Assembly: GCA_014379595.1 (NCBI GenBank)
Contig: JACMLM010000071.1
Span: 271,032-335,031 of the forward strand
Length of the DNA: 64,000 nucleotides
From: Anaerolineales bacterium
GTDB taxonomy: Bacteria > Chloroflexota > Anaerolineae > Anaerolineales > Villigracilaceae
Direction: 5' to 3'
Shown: positions 17,385 to 25,142 of the stretch, one piece after another
Position numbering within the stretch: position 1 is the stretch's first letter
Layout: each line of letters begins with the position of its first letter
Translations under genes and position numbers: made by a program
The notes under the pieces: model-generated
The model's input: only the letters and a program-made list of their open reading frames with translations
What the model was told of the DNA's origin: nothing
Databases searched by the model: none

Positions 17385-18344
17385 TTACGGCAGGCTTTCA
17401 CCTCGACCCGCAAGGAATAACTGATACCACTCTTCACGGGTTAGGTTTATGTGTTCTCCTTCGCAAGCAGCCAGGATTCGCTGCGAGCGGGTAGTTCCAG
17501 GCAAAGGTTGAATCTGAGCCGGGTGACGCAGGATCCATGCAATCAGAATTGCTTCAGGATGTACGCCTTTTTCCAACGCCATTTGTGTCACCAAGTCTGC
17601 TGTTTTTTGAATGTGCGCACTATGATGAGTGCGAGGCTTACTTGTAAGTTTACCGGCAGCGAGCGGCGCCCATGCTTGAAGGGTGATGTCATGCAAACGA
17701 CAATATTCGATCACGCCCTCATTTCTTGTAAGCCGTAAATTGTTTTGATTGAACAAAATGCCTTCATCAAGCATGTGGGGATGAATGAGATTAAATTCCA
17801 CTTGATTGACCACGATGGGTTGATTTAAGTACTTTCGTAAAAGGTCCATTTGCGCTGCTGTCTGGTTACTGACTCCAAACCAGCGCACCTTTCCCGAATT
17901 CTTTAATTCATCAAAGGCACGAGCTACCTCTTCAGGCTCCACCAGCGGATCGGGGCGATGGAGCAGGAGCACATCGATGTAATCAGTTTGAAGGCGTCTT
18001 AGACTGCCTTCCACCGACGCAATGATGTGTTCATAGGAAAAATCAAAGCGGTGCGGTGGATCAAAACGGATCCCGCATTTAGTTTGCAAATAAATCTCCT
18101 GGCGCAAATGCGGAGTATCAACCCAGAGGTCAGCGAAGGCTTCTTCAGATTTGCCATTGCAATAAATATCGGCATGGTCGAAAAAGTTAATACCAGCACC
18201 CAGGGCCGTTCTTATAGACTCCATGGCGCTCTTACGGATTGAGTCATTAAGGGGAGTAGCATCCCACGAACCGCCTATGGACATGGCTCCATAACCGATT
18301 CGTGAAACTTGTAGATCTGATGTTCCCAATTGATAAGTCTGCAT
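17385..18344 (-). CDS. aldo/keto reductase (YdhF-like)
   Basis: A 319-residue NADPH-dependent aldo/keto reductase. The catalytic tetrad is visible: Asp and Tyr in 'FFDHADIY', Lys in 'LQTKCGIRF' and His in 'LLLHRPDP'. The C-terminal 'LPGTTRSQRI' binds the cofactor phosphate. It resembles the YdhF subgroup. In this operon it might reduce a sugar carbonyl, act on an aldehyde by-product, or oxidise the reducing end of an imported rhamnoside. I cannot choose among these. It lies between the transporter genes and the rhamnosidase in the same direction. Confidence 0.85.
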   Translation of the reverse strand: MQTYQLGTSDLQVSRIGYGAMSIGGSWDATPLNDSIRKSAMESIRTALGAGINFFDHADIYCNGKSEEAFADLWVDTPHLRQEIYLQTKCGIRFDPPHRFDFSYEHIIASVEGSLRRLQTDYIDVLLLHRPDPLVEPEEVARAFDELKNSGKVRWFGVSNQTAAQMDLLRKYLNQPIVVNQVEFNLIHPHMLDEGILFNQNNLRLTRNEGVIEYCRLHDITLQAWAPLAAGKLTSKPRTHHSAHIQKTADLVTQMALEKGVHPEAILIAWILRHPAQIQPLPGTTRSQRILAACEGEHINLTREEWYQLFLAGRGESLP

Positions 18345-18461
18345 AGTAGTCGGTGTTCCTGTCGCTCTTCAGCGCTTGATCTGGTGATTTGCTCCATACG
18401 CAAGGATCTAAACAGTGGCTTCCCTGAATATCGAGATGTGCTCACAGAACGAAATTTGGCA

Positions 18462-19289
18462 TTATCCTTTCACAGCGCCAGCTGTAAGTCCGGCGACGAT
18501 TTGACGGTTGAAGAAGAGGAAGATCACGAGAGGTGGAATGGTAATTAGTAGAATGTTCATAAAGAGCAGATTGTAGGATGTGTCGAACTGACTCTGGAAA
18601 TTGTATAAGGTGAGTTGCACCGTTACGTTCTTGTTTCCGGGCAAATAATAGAGGGGATTAGTAAAATCGTTGAAAATCGCCACCGATTGCACCACGATCA
18701 CTGTGCTTACGACCGGTTTCAGAAGTGGAAGGATGATCTCAAAAAATAATCTGAAAGGTCCTGCGCCATCCATTATTGCAGCTTCATCGAGTTCCCGTGG
18801 AATTGTGGCGACAAAGGCGCGGAACAATAGTACTGAGAATGACAACCCATAAGCAACTTCTATAAAGATCATTCCATGCATTGTTTTGAACATCTTAATA
18901 CCCTGTAACAACCAAATGGTTGGCACCACAGCGGGTGGAATGATAAGCCCCGCTAGGACGAAGAAGTTGACCAGCCCGGTCCATTTGGAGGGATGGCGTT
19001 GCAGAACAAACCCGGCCATCGCGCCTAAAATCACCAAAAGCGTTACGCTAGTAACGGTCAGAATCACGCTGTTCAGGAAGGCGGTCAATAACATATAGTT
19101 GCGGGTTTGAATGACTTCAACAAGATTGTCCCAGAAGTGATACGTGGTCGGTAGGGTAAAACTGCGTAGGGAGGCTTCTTTGCGATCTTTGAGTGCCATC
19201 AATAGAATGAAGGTGAAAGGCACCAGAAAGACCACACTCGAGAGCAGGATGGCAGATCCGCTGATTAGATACCTACGTGCCGCGCTCAT
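18462..19289 (-). CDS. sugar ABC transporter permease (MalG type)
   Basis: A 275-residue inner-membrane permease with six predicted transmembrane segments. The cytoplasmic EAA loop that docks the ATPase is 'ELDEAAIMDGAGPFRLFFEI'. It ends in 'VAGLTAGAVKG', the usual C-terminus of the MalG class. The start overlaps the stop of the other permease as ATGA, so the two halves are made in equal amounts. With the binding protein upstream it forms an importer, presumably for rhamnose or a rhamnose oligosaccharide. No ATPase gene is present, so a shared MsmK/UgpC-type ATPase elsewhere is inferred. Confidence 0.92.
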   Translation of the reverse strand: MSAARRYLISGSAILLSSVVFLVPFTFILLMALKDRKEASLRSFTLPTTYHFWDNLVEVIQTRNYMLLTAFLNSVILTVTSVTLLVILGAMAGFVLQRHPSKWTGLVNFFVLAGLIIPPAVVPTIWLLQGIKMFKTMHGMIFIEVAYGLSFSVLLFRAFVATIPRELDEAAIMDGAGPFRLFFEIILPLLKPVVSTVIVVQSVAIFNDFTNPLYYLPGNKNVTVQLTLYNFQSQFDTSYNLLFMNILLITIPPLVIFLFFNRQIVAGLTAGAVKG

Positions 19290-20185
19290 AGCTCGACCTC
19301 CCGCTTGTTGAGGAAAGCCGAAAGCGGCACGATGATAGCTGCCACCAAAACAATCAATACAACATTGCCTGCTGTGGAGAGTCCGTAAAAACCCGCCTGA
19401 TATTGTTTGTAGATGACAGACGCGATCACGTCAGTGGTGAAACCCGGTCCGCCGCGTGTCATAGACCAAATGAGGTCGAAAGACCTAAGTCCTCCGATCA
19501 AGCTCAAAATAATTACGGTGAACGTCGCCGGACGCGCTAAGGGGAGCGTGATATTCCAAAACTGCTGGAACGAACTGGCACCGTCAATCTCCGAAGCCTC
19601 ATAATACTCAATGGGAATGGCATTAATCCCAGCGATATAAATCACAGTAGCAAGCCCAACGCCCTTCCAAACATCCACTAGCGCAACCGATAGCAGGGCA
19701 AAGCGCGGGTCGGTTAACCAGGCGGGTCCTTTGACGCCCAACAGCTCCAAGGTCTCATTGATGAAGCCCTGTGTGGGGTGCATCAGCGCTGTGAACGTGA
19801 TGCCAACGCCCACCGTGCTCACCAGTACCGGAAAAAATACAACCGACCGCAAATAGTCGCGGGCGACGATCTGTGAAGTGAGGAACACACCAAGCATCAT
19901 GCCTAACACCACCTTCATCCCGGAGGTCACTACACCATAGATGAGCGAATTTCTTAATCCCTGAAAAAGGAACGGTTCTTTGAAGAATTGGCTATAGTTA
20001 TCCAGCCCAATGAATACCGCGTCGAACAGAGTCCAACGGGTGAGGCTGAAAAAAAGCGATGCAATTGTGGGGAAGAGAAAGAACACAAAGAATATGACTC
20101 CCGCCGGAAGGTAGAACCACACAGGATAGGAGGATGTCATCCAGCGTTTGAACGGGATTCTTGGGGTTGCTTCAATACTTTTCAT
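19286..20185 (-). CDS. sugar ABC transporter permease (MalF/UgpA type)
   Basis: A 299-residue permease with six predicted membrane helices. The first is 'WFYLPAGVIFFVFFLFPTIA' and the EAA loop is 'YYEASEIDGASSFQQFWNI'. It pairs with the MalG-type subunit by a 4-bp overlap. I prefer the ATG at 20185 (MKSIEATPR), which has GAGG about 10 bases upstream, to a longer frame starting inside the intercistronic hairpin. Specificity is inferred from the rhamnose genes downstream. Confidence 0.92.
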   Translation of the reverse strand: MKSIEATPRIPFKRWMTSSYPVWFYLPAGVIFFVFFLFPTIASLFFSLTRWTLFDAVFIGLDNYSQFFKEPFLFQGLRNSLIYGVVTSGMKVVLGMMLGVFLTSQIVARDYLRSVVFFPVLVSTVGVGITFTALMHPTQGFINETLELLGVKGPAWLTDPRFALLSVALVDVWKGVGLATVIYIAGINAIPIEYYEASEIDGASSFQQFWNITLPLARPATFTVIILSLIGGLRSFDLIWSMTRGGPGFTTDVIASVIYKQYQAGFYGLSTAGNVVLIVLVAAIIVPLSAFLNKREVEL

Positions 20186-20206
20186 CACAGTTGCGCCTCT
20201 ATGTAA

Positions 20207-20240
20207 CCGGGTCTCTGTCCCCAAAAGAACAGAGACCCGG
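20207..20240 (-). promoter_or_regulatory. intercistronic hairpin between binding-protein and permease genes
   Basis: CCGGGTCTCTGT (20207-20218) and its exact reverse complement (20229-20240) form a 12-bp stem with a 10-nt loop. No T-run follows on the minus strand. It sits just after the binding-protein stop, so it probably stabilises that mRNA end or lets only part of the transcription continue. Such stem-loops commonly allow more binding protein than permease to be made. Confidence 0.6.
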
Positions 20241-20256
20241 TCTTGAAAGTGTGTGT

Positions 20257-21630
20257 CTACCAGCCTGGCAGACCGAGTTGCTGCGCCTGTTTCTCAACAT
20301 CCAGATCATAAAGCGCGGCTGCATCAGCCGCTGTACGAATGCCAGAACCGACTTCTACGGTAATTTGCTCGAGTGACGGACCCTTGATCGGCGAGAGAAA
20401 CTCGAGAGCAGGAGCCGTGGCTCCATCAATTTGGAAATAAGGAAGAAGGTCCGCAACGGCAGGGGGCACGTCTGCAGGCAATTCACAACCTTTGATAAGA
20501 TATGGGCCTGTCGCTCCGTTCGCAGCAGACCTCGCATCACAACCTTCGGTGCTGGCCAGGAATGCGACAAAGAGTTTGGCCTCGTCGGGGTGGCTGGTAC
20601 CTTTGTAAATATAGACTGCGGCAGGCATCCAAACTGTCAGTCCGTTCTTGGCCGCATCGTCGCCAGGCATTGCGAAGAAACCCACGTCTGCAAGATTATC
20701 TGGGTAGTCCTGCGCGATGCCTCCTATAGCGAAAGTTAACATGGGATAGTGGGCGCCTTCGCCTAATGCCACCATACGAACGCCATCAGAAAACTGTGCG
20801 GAGGCATAATCCTCGTTGAGATAGCCACCTTTGAATATCTCTTCCTGACGTTCGAAACTCCTAAGCGCAGCTGGAGTAGTTGCATATTTGGCCTGGTTGG
20901 CGGTATATTTTTCTGCAAAGTCCGGCACAGCGGCTTGCACATTGTAATAATCTGCAAGTACAAAGAGTTGGCTAGTCCATGTTTCGCCAAAAGTTTGGAT
21001 TACGGCAACCTTACCTGCCTGCTTGATCGCTTCGTTATTGGCCATGAATTCTTCCCAGGATTTAGGAACCGATAAGCCAAGTTCGGCATAGATTTTCTTG
21101 TTGTAAAGTATGCCTCCACCCATGGCAGCTTCTTCAGGCGCTCCGTAGATTCGGCCACCTGCTGTTACCGTAGGTTTAAAAGAATCGATAATATTAGCCT
21201 GAAATGCTTCATCGGTGAGATCAAGGAGATTTTCCTGGGGGTTTAACGCCTGGAACAACGACCCGGCATTGTAGCGAAACACGTCAGACATCTCACTAGT
21301 GGCAAGCCGAGTCTTGACAAGATTGTCTCCATCTGAACCACCGGGATGGGTTTCCAGTTCAACCTTGATTCCCGGGTTTGCGGCTTCGAATGCAGCGATT
21401 TGATTCTCTGCAGAAGCGACATTAGTTGGATTATCGTCTATGTAGTAAGTAATAGTGACCACCTCAGCAGGTTCTGTTGCAACTGGAGCGTCGGTCGCCG
21501 CGGGGGCGTCTGTTGTGGCTAGAGCCTCCGTCGCAGCGGGTGCTTCAATTGCCCCAGGAGAGCAGGCTGCCAATAGTCCCAATAAGCATAGTATGTTTAT
21601 AACATTATAGAAAAAACGATTTTTTTTCAT
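20257..21630 (-). CDS. extracellular sugar-binding lipoprotein of ABC transporter (family 1)
   Basis: A 457-residue family 1 solute-binding protein. It has a basic start, a hydrophobic segment and the lipobox 'LLAACS', so it is a lipoprotein exported by Sec and anchored at the outer face of the membrane. Residues 25-55 are an Ala/Thr/Pro/Glu linker with repeated 'ATEA/ATDAP'. Typical blocks such as 'FEAANPGIKVELETHPGG' and 'EAKLFVAFLASTEG' follow. GGAGGAGA lies seven bases before the ATG, a very strong ribosome site fitting high expression. It is the first structural gene after the DeoR regulator. Confidence 0.92.
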   Translation of the reverse strand: MKKNRFFYNVINILCLLGLLAACSPGAIEAPAATEALATTDAPAATDAPVATEPAEVVTITYYIDDNPTNVASAENQIAAFEAANPGIKVELETHPGGSDGDNLVKTRLATSEMSDVFRYNAGSLFQALNPQENLLDLTDEAFQANIIDSFKPTVTAGGRIYGAPEEAAMGGGILYNKKIYAELGLSVPKSWEEFMANNEAIKQAGKVAVIQTFGETWTSQLFVLADYYNVQAAVPDFAEKYTANQAKYATTPAALRSFERQEEIFKGGYLNEDYASAQFSDGVRMVALGEGAHYPMLTFAIGGIAQDYPDNLADVGFFAMPGDDAAKNGLTVWMPAAVYIYKGTSHPDEAKLFVAFLASTEGCDARSAANGATGPYLIKGCELPADVPPAVADLLPYFQIDGATAPALEFLSPIKGPSLEQITVEVGSGIRTAADAAALYDLDVEKQAQQLGLPGW

Positions 21631-21952
21631 TATTATCTCCTCCGAGATTATTGTGAGTGTCTAAATGGTAAATATGATATAAAATTGAAATAGCGGCACA
21701 CATCATCTTGTCATAGGCAGGTTTCCTTTTCATAAGAGTTTGGTATCTTACGCCTAGTAGAACTAACTCAGAAACGAAATGGCAATTCTCCACTTGATAA
21801 ACTGCTTGTTCCTGATCTTCCATGATCTCTAGGGACTTGCAGTTGGTGTGTGCCGCTTATTGCGGCGGTTCCTGCCAAATCGCAACTCACAAAACCAAAC
21901 GTACAGATGTTATCAATGATGAAGTTCATGAATATTAAAAGCAAAATGCAAT
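21631..21952. other. 322-bp spacer between DeoR regulator and rhamnose operon
   Basis: No convincing gene lies here. An 11-bp sequence AGCGGCACACA at 21692-21702 recurs inverted at 21847-21857, about 145 bp apart. The stretch at 21660-21690 is AT-rich and holds weak -10-like hexamers for minus-strand transcription. The spacer is the natural place for an operon promoter. Confidence 0.4.
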
Positions 21953-22741
21953 TCAATTAAATTGAGCTGCATTTTCTTCACAAACTGTAAAGTTTACTCT
22001 TGCTTGTTCCAGTTTTTTGATCCACTCTGGCGAGAGGCTGGAATCACTAATCAGGTGTGTGATCTGGTCAGTGCGAGCAAAGGGCGTTAGATCTTCCTTG
22101 CCAAATTTAGTTGAATCAATCAGCGCAATAACCTGTCGTGATGATTCAATCGCCTTGCGCTTGAGCTGGGCCTCCGCAAAATGGACCTCGGTCATTCCAC
22201 GCTCGAAGCTGAATCCGCTGCAAGAAAAGAATGCCTTCTCGATGTGCATTTCCGCAATGATCTGTTCACTCAACAAGCCTGTTACTGATGAAGAATCATT
22301 ATTAACCACCCCACCGATAAGGACAACTGTATTGGAAGAATTTTGGGCGAGCTCGCGCGCCACTTCAAAACCATTTGTCATCACCCGCAATTTTCGTCTA
22401 TCTGATAATGCCTGAGCCAGGTAGTAAGCAGTGCTGCTGGCATCAAGCAAAATAGAGTCGCCGTCATTAACTAGAACAGCTGCCTCCCGCGCAATGGCAA
22501 GTTTAGCAGCTGCATTTTTCTGAAATCGGAGCAGGAAAGAATTGTTTTTAAATTGATCTTGATCATTTAAAACTGCTCCCCCATGGACACGCTTTAGCTT
22601 CCCATCTTCCTCAAGCGCGTTAAGATCATTTCGAACTGTGCCTTCTGAGATATTCAATGCCTGGGCCAACTCCGGAACGCGCAGACCCGGATGTTTGCGC
22701 AGTATATCCAACATAGATTGGCGACGTTCGTAAGTAGTCAA
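21953..22741 (-). CDS. DeoR-family transcriptional regulator, likely of the rhamnose operon
   Basis: A protein of 262 residues with an N-terminal winged helix ('ERRQSMLDILRK', then 'LNISEGTVRNDLNALEEDGK') followed by the DeoRC sugar-phosphate-sensing domain ('LLDASSTAYYLAQAL', 'VMTNGFEVARELA', 'LIGGVVNN'). Family members repress sugar operons and respond to phosphorylated intermediates. DeoR-type RhaR regulators of rhamnose genes are known in other bacteria. No ATG fits. A TTG at 22741 has AAAGGA six bases upstream and is the best start. A second TTG at 22747 abuts that motif. The promoter and a perfect palindrome lie just upstream, so autoregulation is likely. The control of the genes below is inferred from position. 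Confidence 0.85.
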   Translation of the reverse strand: MTTYERRQSMLDILRKHPGLRVPELAQALNISEGTVRNDLNALEEDGKLKRVHGGAVLNDQDQFKNNSFLLRFQKNAAAKLAIAREAAVLVNDGDSILLDASSTAYYLAQALSDRRKLRVMTNGFEVARELAQNSSNTVVLIGGVVNNDSSSVTGLLSEQIIAEMHIEKAFFSCSGFSFERGMTEVHFAEAQLKRKAIESSRQVIALIDSTKFGKEDLTPFARTDQITHLISDSSLSPEWIKKLEQARVNFTVCEENAAQFN

Positions 22742-22773
22742 TAACAATCCTTTTGTTGATTTTTGTTGAAATA

Positions 22774-22787
22774 TGTTGAATACAACA
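22774..22787. promoter_or_regulatory. palindromic operator for the DeoR regulator
   Basis: TGTTG-AATA-CAACA is a perfect inverted repeat just downstream of the -10 hexamer of the regulator promoter. Two further TTGTTGA half-sites follow at about 22754 and 22764, nearer the gene, giving a row of three similar elements. Autorepression is the simplest reading. Confidence 0.5.
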
Positions 22788-22792
22788 AATCA

Positions 22793-22821
22793 ATATTACA
22801 ATTTTTATAGAATTTTGTCAA
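22793..22821 (-). promoter_or_regulatory. strong sigma-70-type promoter of the DeoR regulator gene
   Basis: On the minus strand TTGACA (22821-22816) and TAATAT (22798-22793) are spaced by exactly 17 bp, nearly consensus. Transcription would start near 22786, within the operator palindrome. Confidence 0.7.
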
Positions 22822-23181
22822 GGACTGAATTTTTAGTGAAGTTTACGAGATCAAATAAGATCTTCAGAAGGAAGTGATTACAAAAACTAATACCCTCTGT
22901 TGTCTAATAACAAACTTTGCCATCATCCGCCCCTTTGTGAGATTATTTTGTATTGAGTAATATTGTTCAGCTACTGTATTTAGTAAATGCTGTGCCATCC
23001 CTGGCAAATGGCTGCTGACTTTTACTACAGTTACCAGATAGGATAAAAAAGTAAATAAGCAAGCCCAGTTCTGAGTCATAAAATCACAGACAAGAGTATT
23101 GGCGTGGTCAAGTCAGATATATGGATATAAATTTAGACCGGCTGTAGTCGCCGCCCACTAAATCTTATTACCAAGCTATAT
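22822..23181. other. intergenic region with no recognisable gene
   Basis: The stretch between the regulator promoter and the terminator of the GH31 operon is AT-rich. The only minus-strand frame of note (71 codons near 22864-23079) has no ribosome site and no recognisable sequence. Confidence 0.45.
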
Positions 23182-23227
23182 AAACATTATGCTGCTTCTC
23201 TTTATTTTGAGGAGCAGCATAATGTTT
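23182..23227 (-). terminator. hairpin terminator of the GH31 operon
   Basis: AAACATTATGCTGCT (23182-23196) pairs exactly with 23213-23227, and the stem extends by about four more pairs around an AT-rich loop. It starts 18 bp after the GH31 stop. T-rich sequence borders both sides, so it could work in either direction. Confidence 0.75.
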
Positions 23228-23245
23228 TTGGGGCTGAAACTCTCT

Positions 23246-25075
23246 TTATAGCCGCTCAAAGAATGGGAGAATATCCAAGGGGGTCGGGTAGGAAGGAATA
23301 ATCATTGGTCCAGTGTAAATTTTTCCTGTCCAGTGATCCTGCCAGTTGCCAGGTGGCAGGTAAATATCGCGATAACGCATTCCAGCGAATAAAACGGGGG
23401 CAACGAGAATATCATCGCCCAGCAAAAATTGATCATCACAAGTTAAAGCATTTTCCTCTTCAGCAGCCAACCAAAAAACAGGTCGAATAATAGGATATCC
23501 GTTTTCAGTTGCATTCTTTGCGATCTCCAATATTTTTGGAGCATACTCTGTGTGCAAGTTTGCATATTGACGGCAAAGTTCTGCGCTTTCTTTGCCGTAG
23601 TCCCAAGGAGCTAAACTAAATTGCATCGCAGGCAGCAACGCATTTAATTGAGTCCAACGGATCATCATTTCAGCATCCGCTTTTTCTTCATATTCATTGC
23701 CGCCAATCATATCGGGCAAAATAAATGGATAGCCCGCCAAACCCAACGCCAATATCCCCGTCAACACAGAATGTAAACCGTTATCCAAGCCCCATGAAGT
23801 GGTCTTATCCCATTGACGAAAAAAAATCGGCGCGTGTTGATTCTTCCAACCTGAGCGTACTTCCGTAAGTTGATAATGTTTTGCAACTGCATCCACATAT
23901 AACTTTGTATATTCATTTGGATGAATGTTTTGATGAGTGACTGCATGTGCTGGAAGAAAACAGGCTTCCCCAGCATCGAATTTAAATCCATCGAGTCCAG
24001 TCTTAACTTGAAGTTGATTCAGCCTGCGAAAAAACCATTCCAATGCCGATGGATTTGTTACGTCGAGTAAACCGCTGCGTCCCTGCCACCACTCTACAAG
24101 ATATGGTGATCCATCTTTCATGCGGACAAGCCAATCATTTTTTTCGCCTTCAGCAAAGGCTTGTGACTGTGGATCTAAAAACGGAATCACCCATGCTGTC
24201 ACTTTGAATCCTTTATGATGCAATTCATCTATCATTTGCTTTGGGTTGGGAAAGCGGCTTAGGTCAAAATCCAAATCACCATAATACACTTGCCAACGGT
24301 CATCAATTTCTAAAACATGATAGGGGAATTTATTTTCGATGATTTCATTTGCAAAATCCAAAATCACCTCTTGATTGATTTCAGTTTTGTATCTTGCCCA
24401 AGTTGTCCATGTTGGTTTTTCAAAAAGAGATTCAGGCGGCGTTTCTGTGGGATGACCGAAATATGAAACTTGTTTTTCGTAGGCTTGGATTACATTCTCT
24501 GTGAAGAAAAATTTCAAGTTAAGCGCATTGCCTTTGATGGTGATTCTGTCATCACCTTCATTCTTTTCATCTAAAAACGGGCGATGAGAAAATGGTCCAC
24601 GGCCTTCGGAGGAGAAACTCCATTTGTAGCGTGGATAATGTTCAGGCGGTTGATTAATGCAAACTTCCACAGGGGAATCCGCAATAATCAATGTGCCATT
24701 AGAAGAAAACCAAGCAGGGTTGAGTTTGCCACTTAATCCAGTGGGGCCATTGTCAAAGGTGTGTAATGGACTAGATTGAAGCATAAGTTTGTTTAATGGA
24801 AACTGTTGATGAATGAGTTCACCATGCCCATACCAAAAACCTGGCAGTTCAATTTTTATCTCGACAAGTGACTCTGCTGGAGAGATGGTTAATGCCCAAT
24901 GGTCAGCGAGCAGGTTGAGGTTAAGAATGAAGCGTGGAAATTCAGCAGTGACAGAAGATGAATCGGTGCGGAGATTCGGCTCGGAGTCAGAAGCCAGATG
25001 AATAGTCATCATCAAGATATTATTTTTTTTGAAAGAGATGGTGAAGGGGTTGAGGGTAGTGGAGAGTTGAATCAT
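23246..25075 (-). CDS. GH31 glycosidase, MYORG-like (alpha-galactosidase type)
   Basis: A 609-residue GH31 enzyme. The TIM barrel carries 'HVLEIDDRWQVYYGDLDFD', 'KVTAWVIPFLDP', the nucleophile Asp in 'GFKFDAGEACFLP', and 'SWGLDNGLHS', then 'LGLAGYPFILPDMIGGN'. These blocks match the animal protein MYORG, an alpha-galactosidase, much more closely than classical alpha-glucosidases, which have a different nucleophile motif. It lacks a signal peptide, so it should act on imported sugar in the cytoplasm. The N-terminal 150 residues form the usual beta-sandwich. It is the last gene of the LacI-controlled operon and ends before a hairpin. The ATG at 25075 has no obvious ribosome site, and ATGs about 20 codons in are alternatives. 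Confidence 0.85.
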   Translation of the reverse strand: MIQLSTTLNPFTISFKKNNILMMTIHLASDSEPNLRTDSSSVTAEFPRFILNLNLLADHWALTISPAESLVEIKIELPGFWYGHGELIHQQFPLNKLMLQSSPLHTFDNGPTGLSGKLNPAWFSSNGTLIIADSPVEVCINQPPEHYPRYKWSFSSEGRGPFSHRPFLDEKNEGDDRITIKGNALNLKFFFTENVIQAYEKQVSYFGHPTETPPESLFEKPTWTTWARYKTEINQEVILDFANEIIENKFPYHVLEIDDRWQVYYGDLDFDLSRFPNPKQMIDELHHKGFKVTAWVIPFLDPQSQAFAEGEKNDWLVRMKDGSPYLVEWWQGRSGLLDVTNPSALEWFFRRLNQLQVKTGLDGFKFDAGEACFLPAHAVTHQNIHPNEYTKLYVDAVAKHYQLTEVRSGWKNQHAPIFFRQWDKTTSWGLDNGLHSVLTGILALGLAGYPFILPDMIGGNEYEEKADAEMMIRWTQLNALLPAMQFSLAPWDYGKESAELCRQYANLHTEYAPKILEIAKNATENGYPIIRPVFWLAAEEENALTCDDQFLLGDDILVAPVLFAGMRYRDIYLPPGNWQDHWTGKIYTGPMIIPSYPTPLDILPFFERL

Positions 25076-25085
25076 TTTGACCGTA

Positions 25086-25137
25086 GACGATAGACCGTAG
25101 ACGGTGAACCATCGTACATCGTCTACGGTCTATCGTC
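25086..25137. repeat. palindromic intergenic repeat (18-bp arms)
   Basis: GACGATAGACCGTAGACG (25086-25103) is repeated exactly inverted at 25120-25137 with a 16-bp loop. Partial copies of the 'GTAGACCGTAG' unit flank it and recur at 26708-26759. It looks like a small mobile or structural repeat rather than a terminator, as it lies between two co-directional genes. Confidence 0.6.
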
Positions 25138-25142
25138 AGATT

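Noticed and set aside
22864..23079. 71-codon minus-strand frame upstream of the DeoR gene
   Set aside because: No Shine-Dalgarno, no promoter, and the sequence resembles no family I know.
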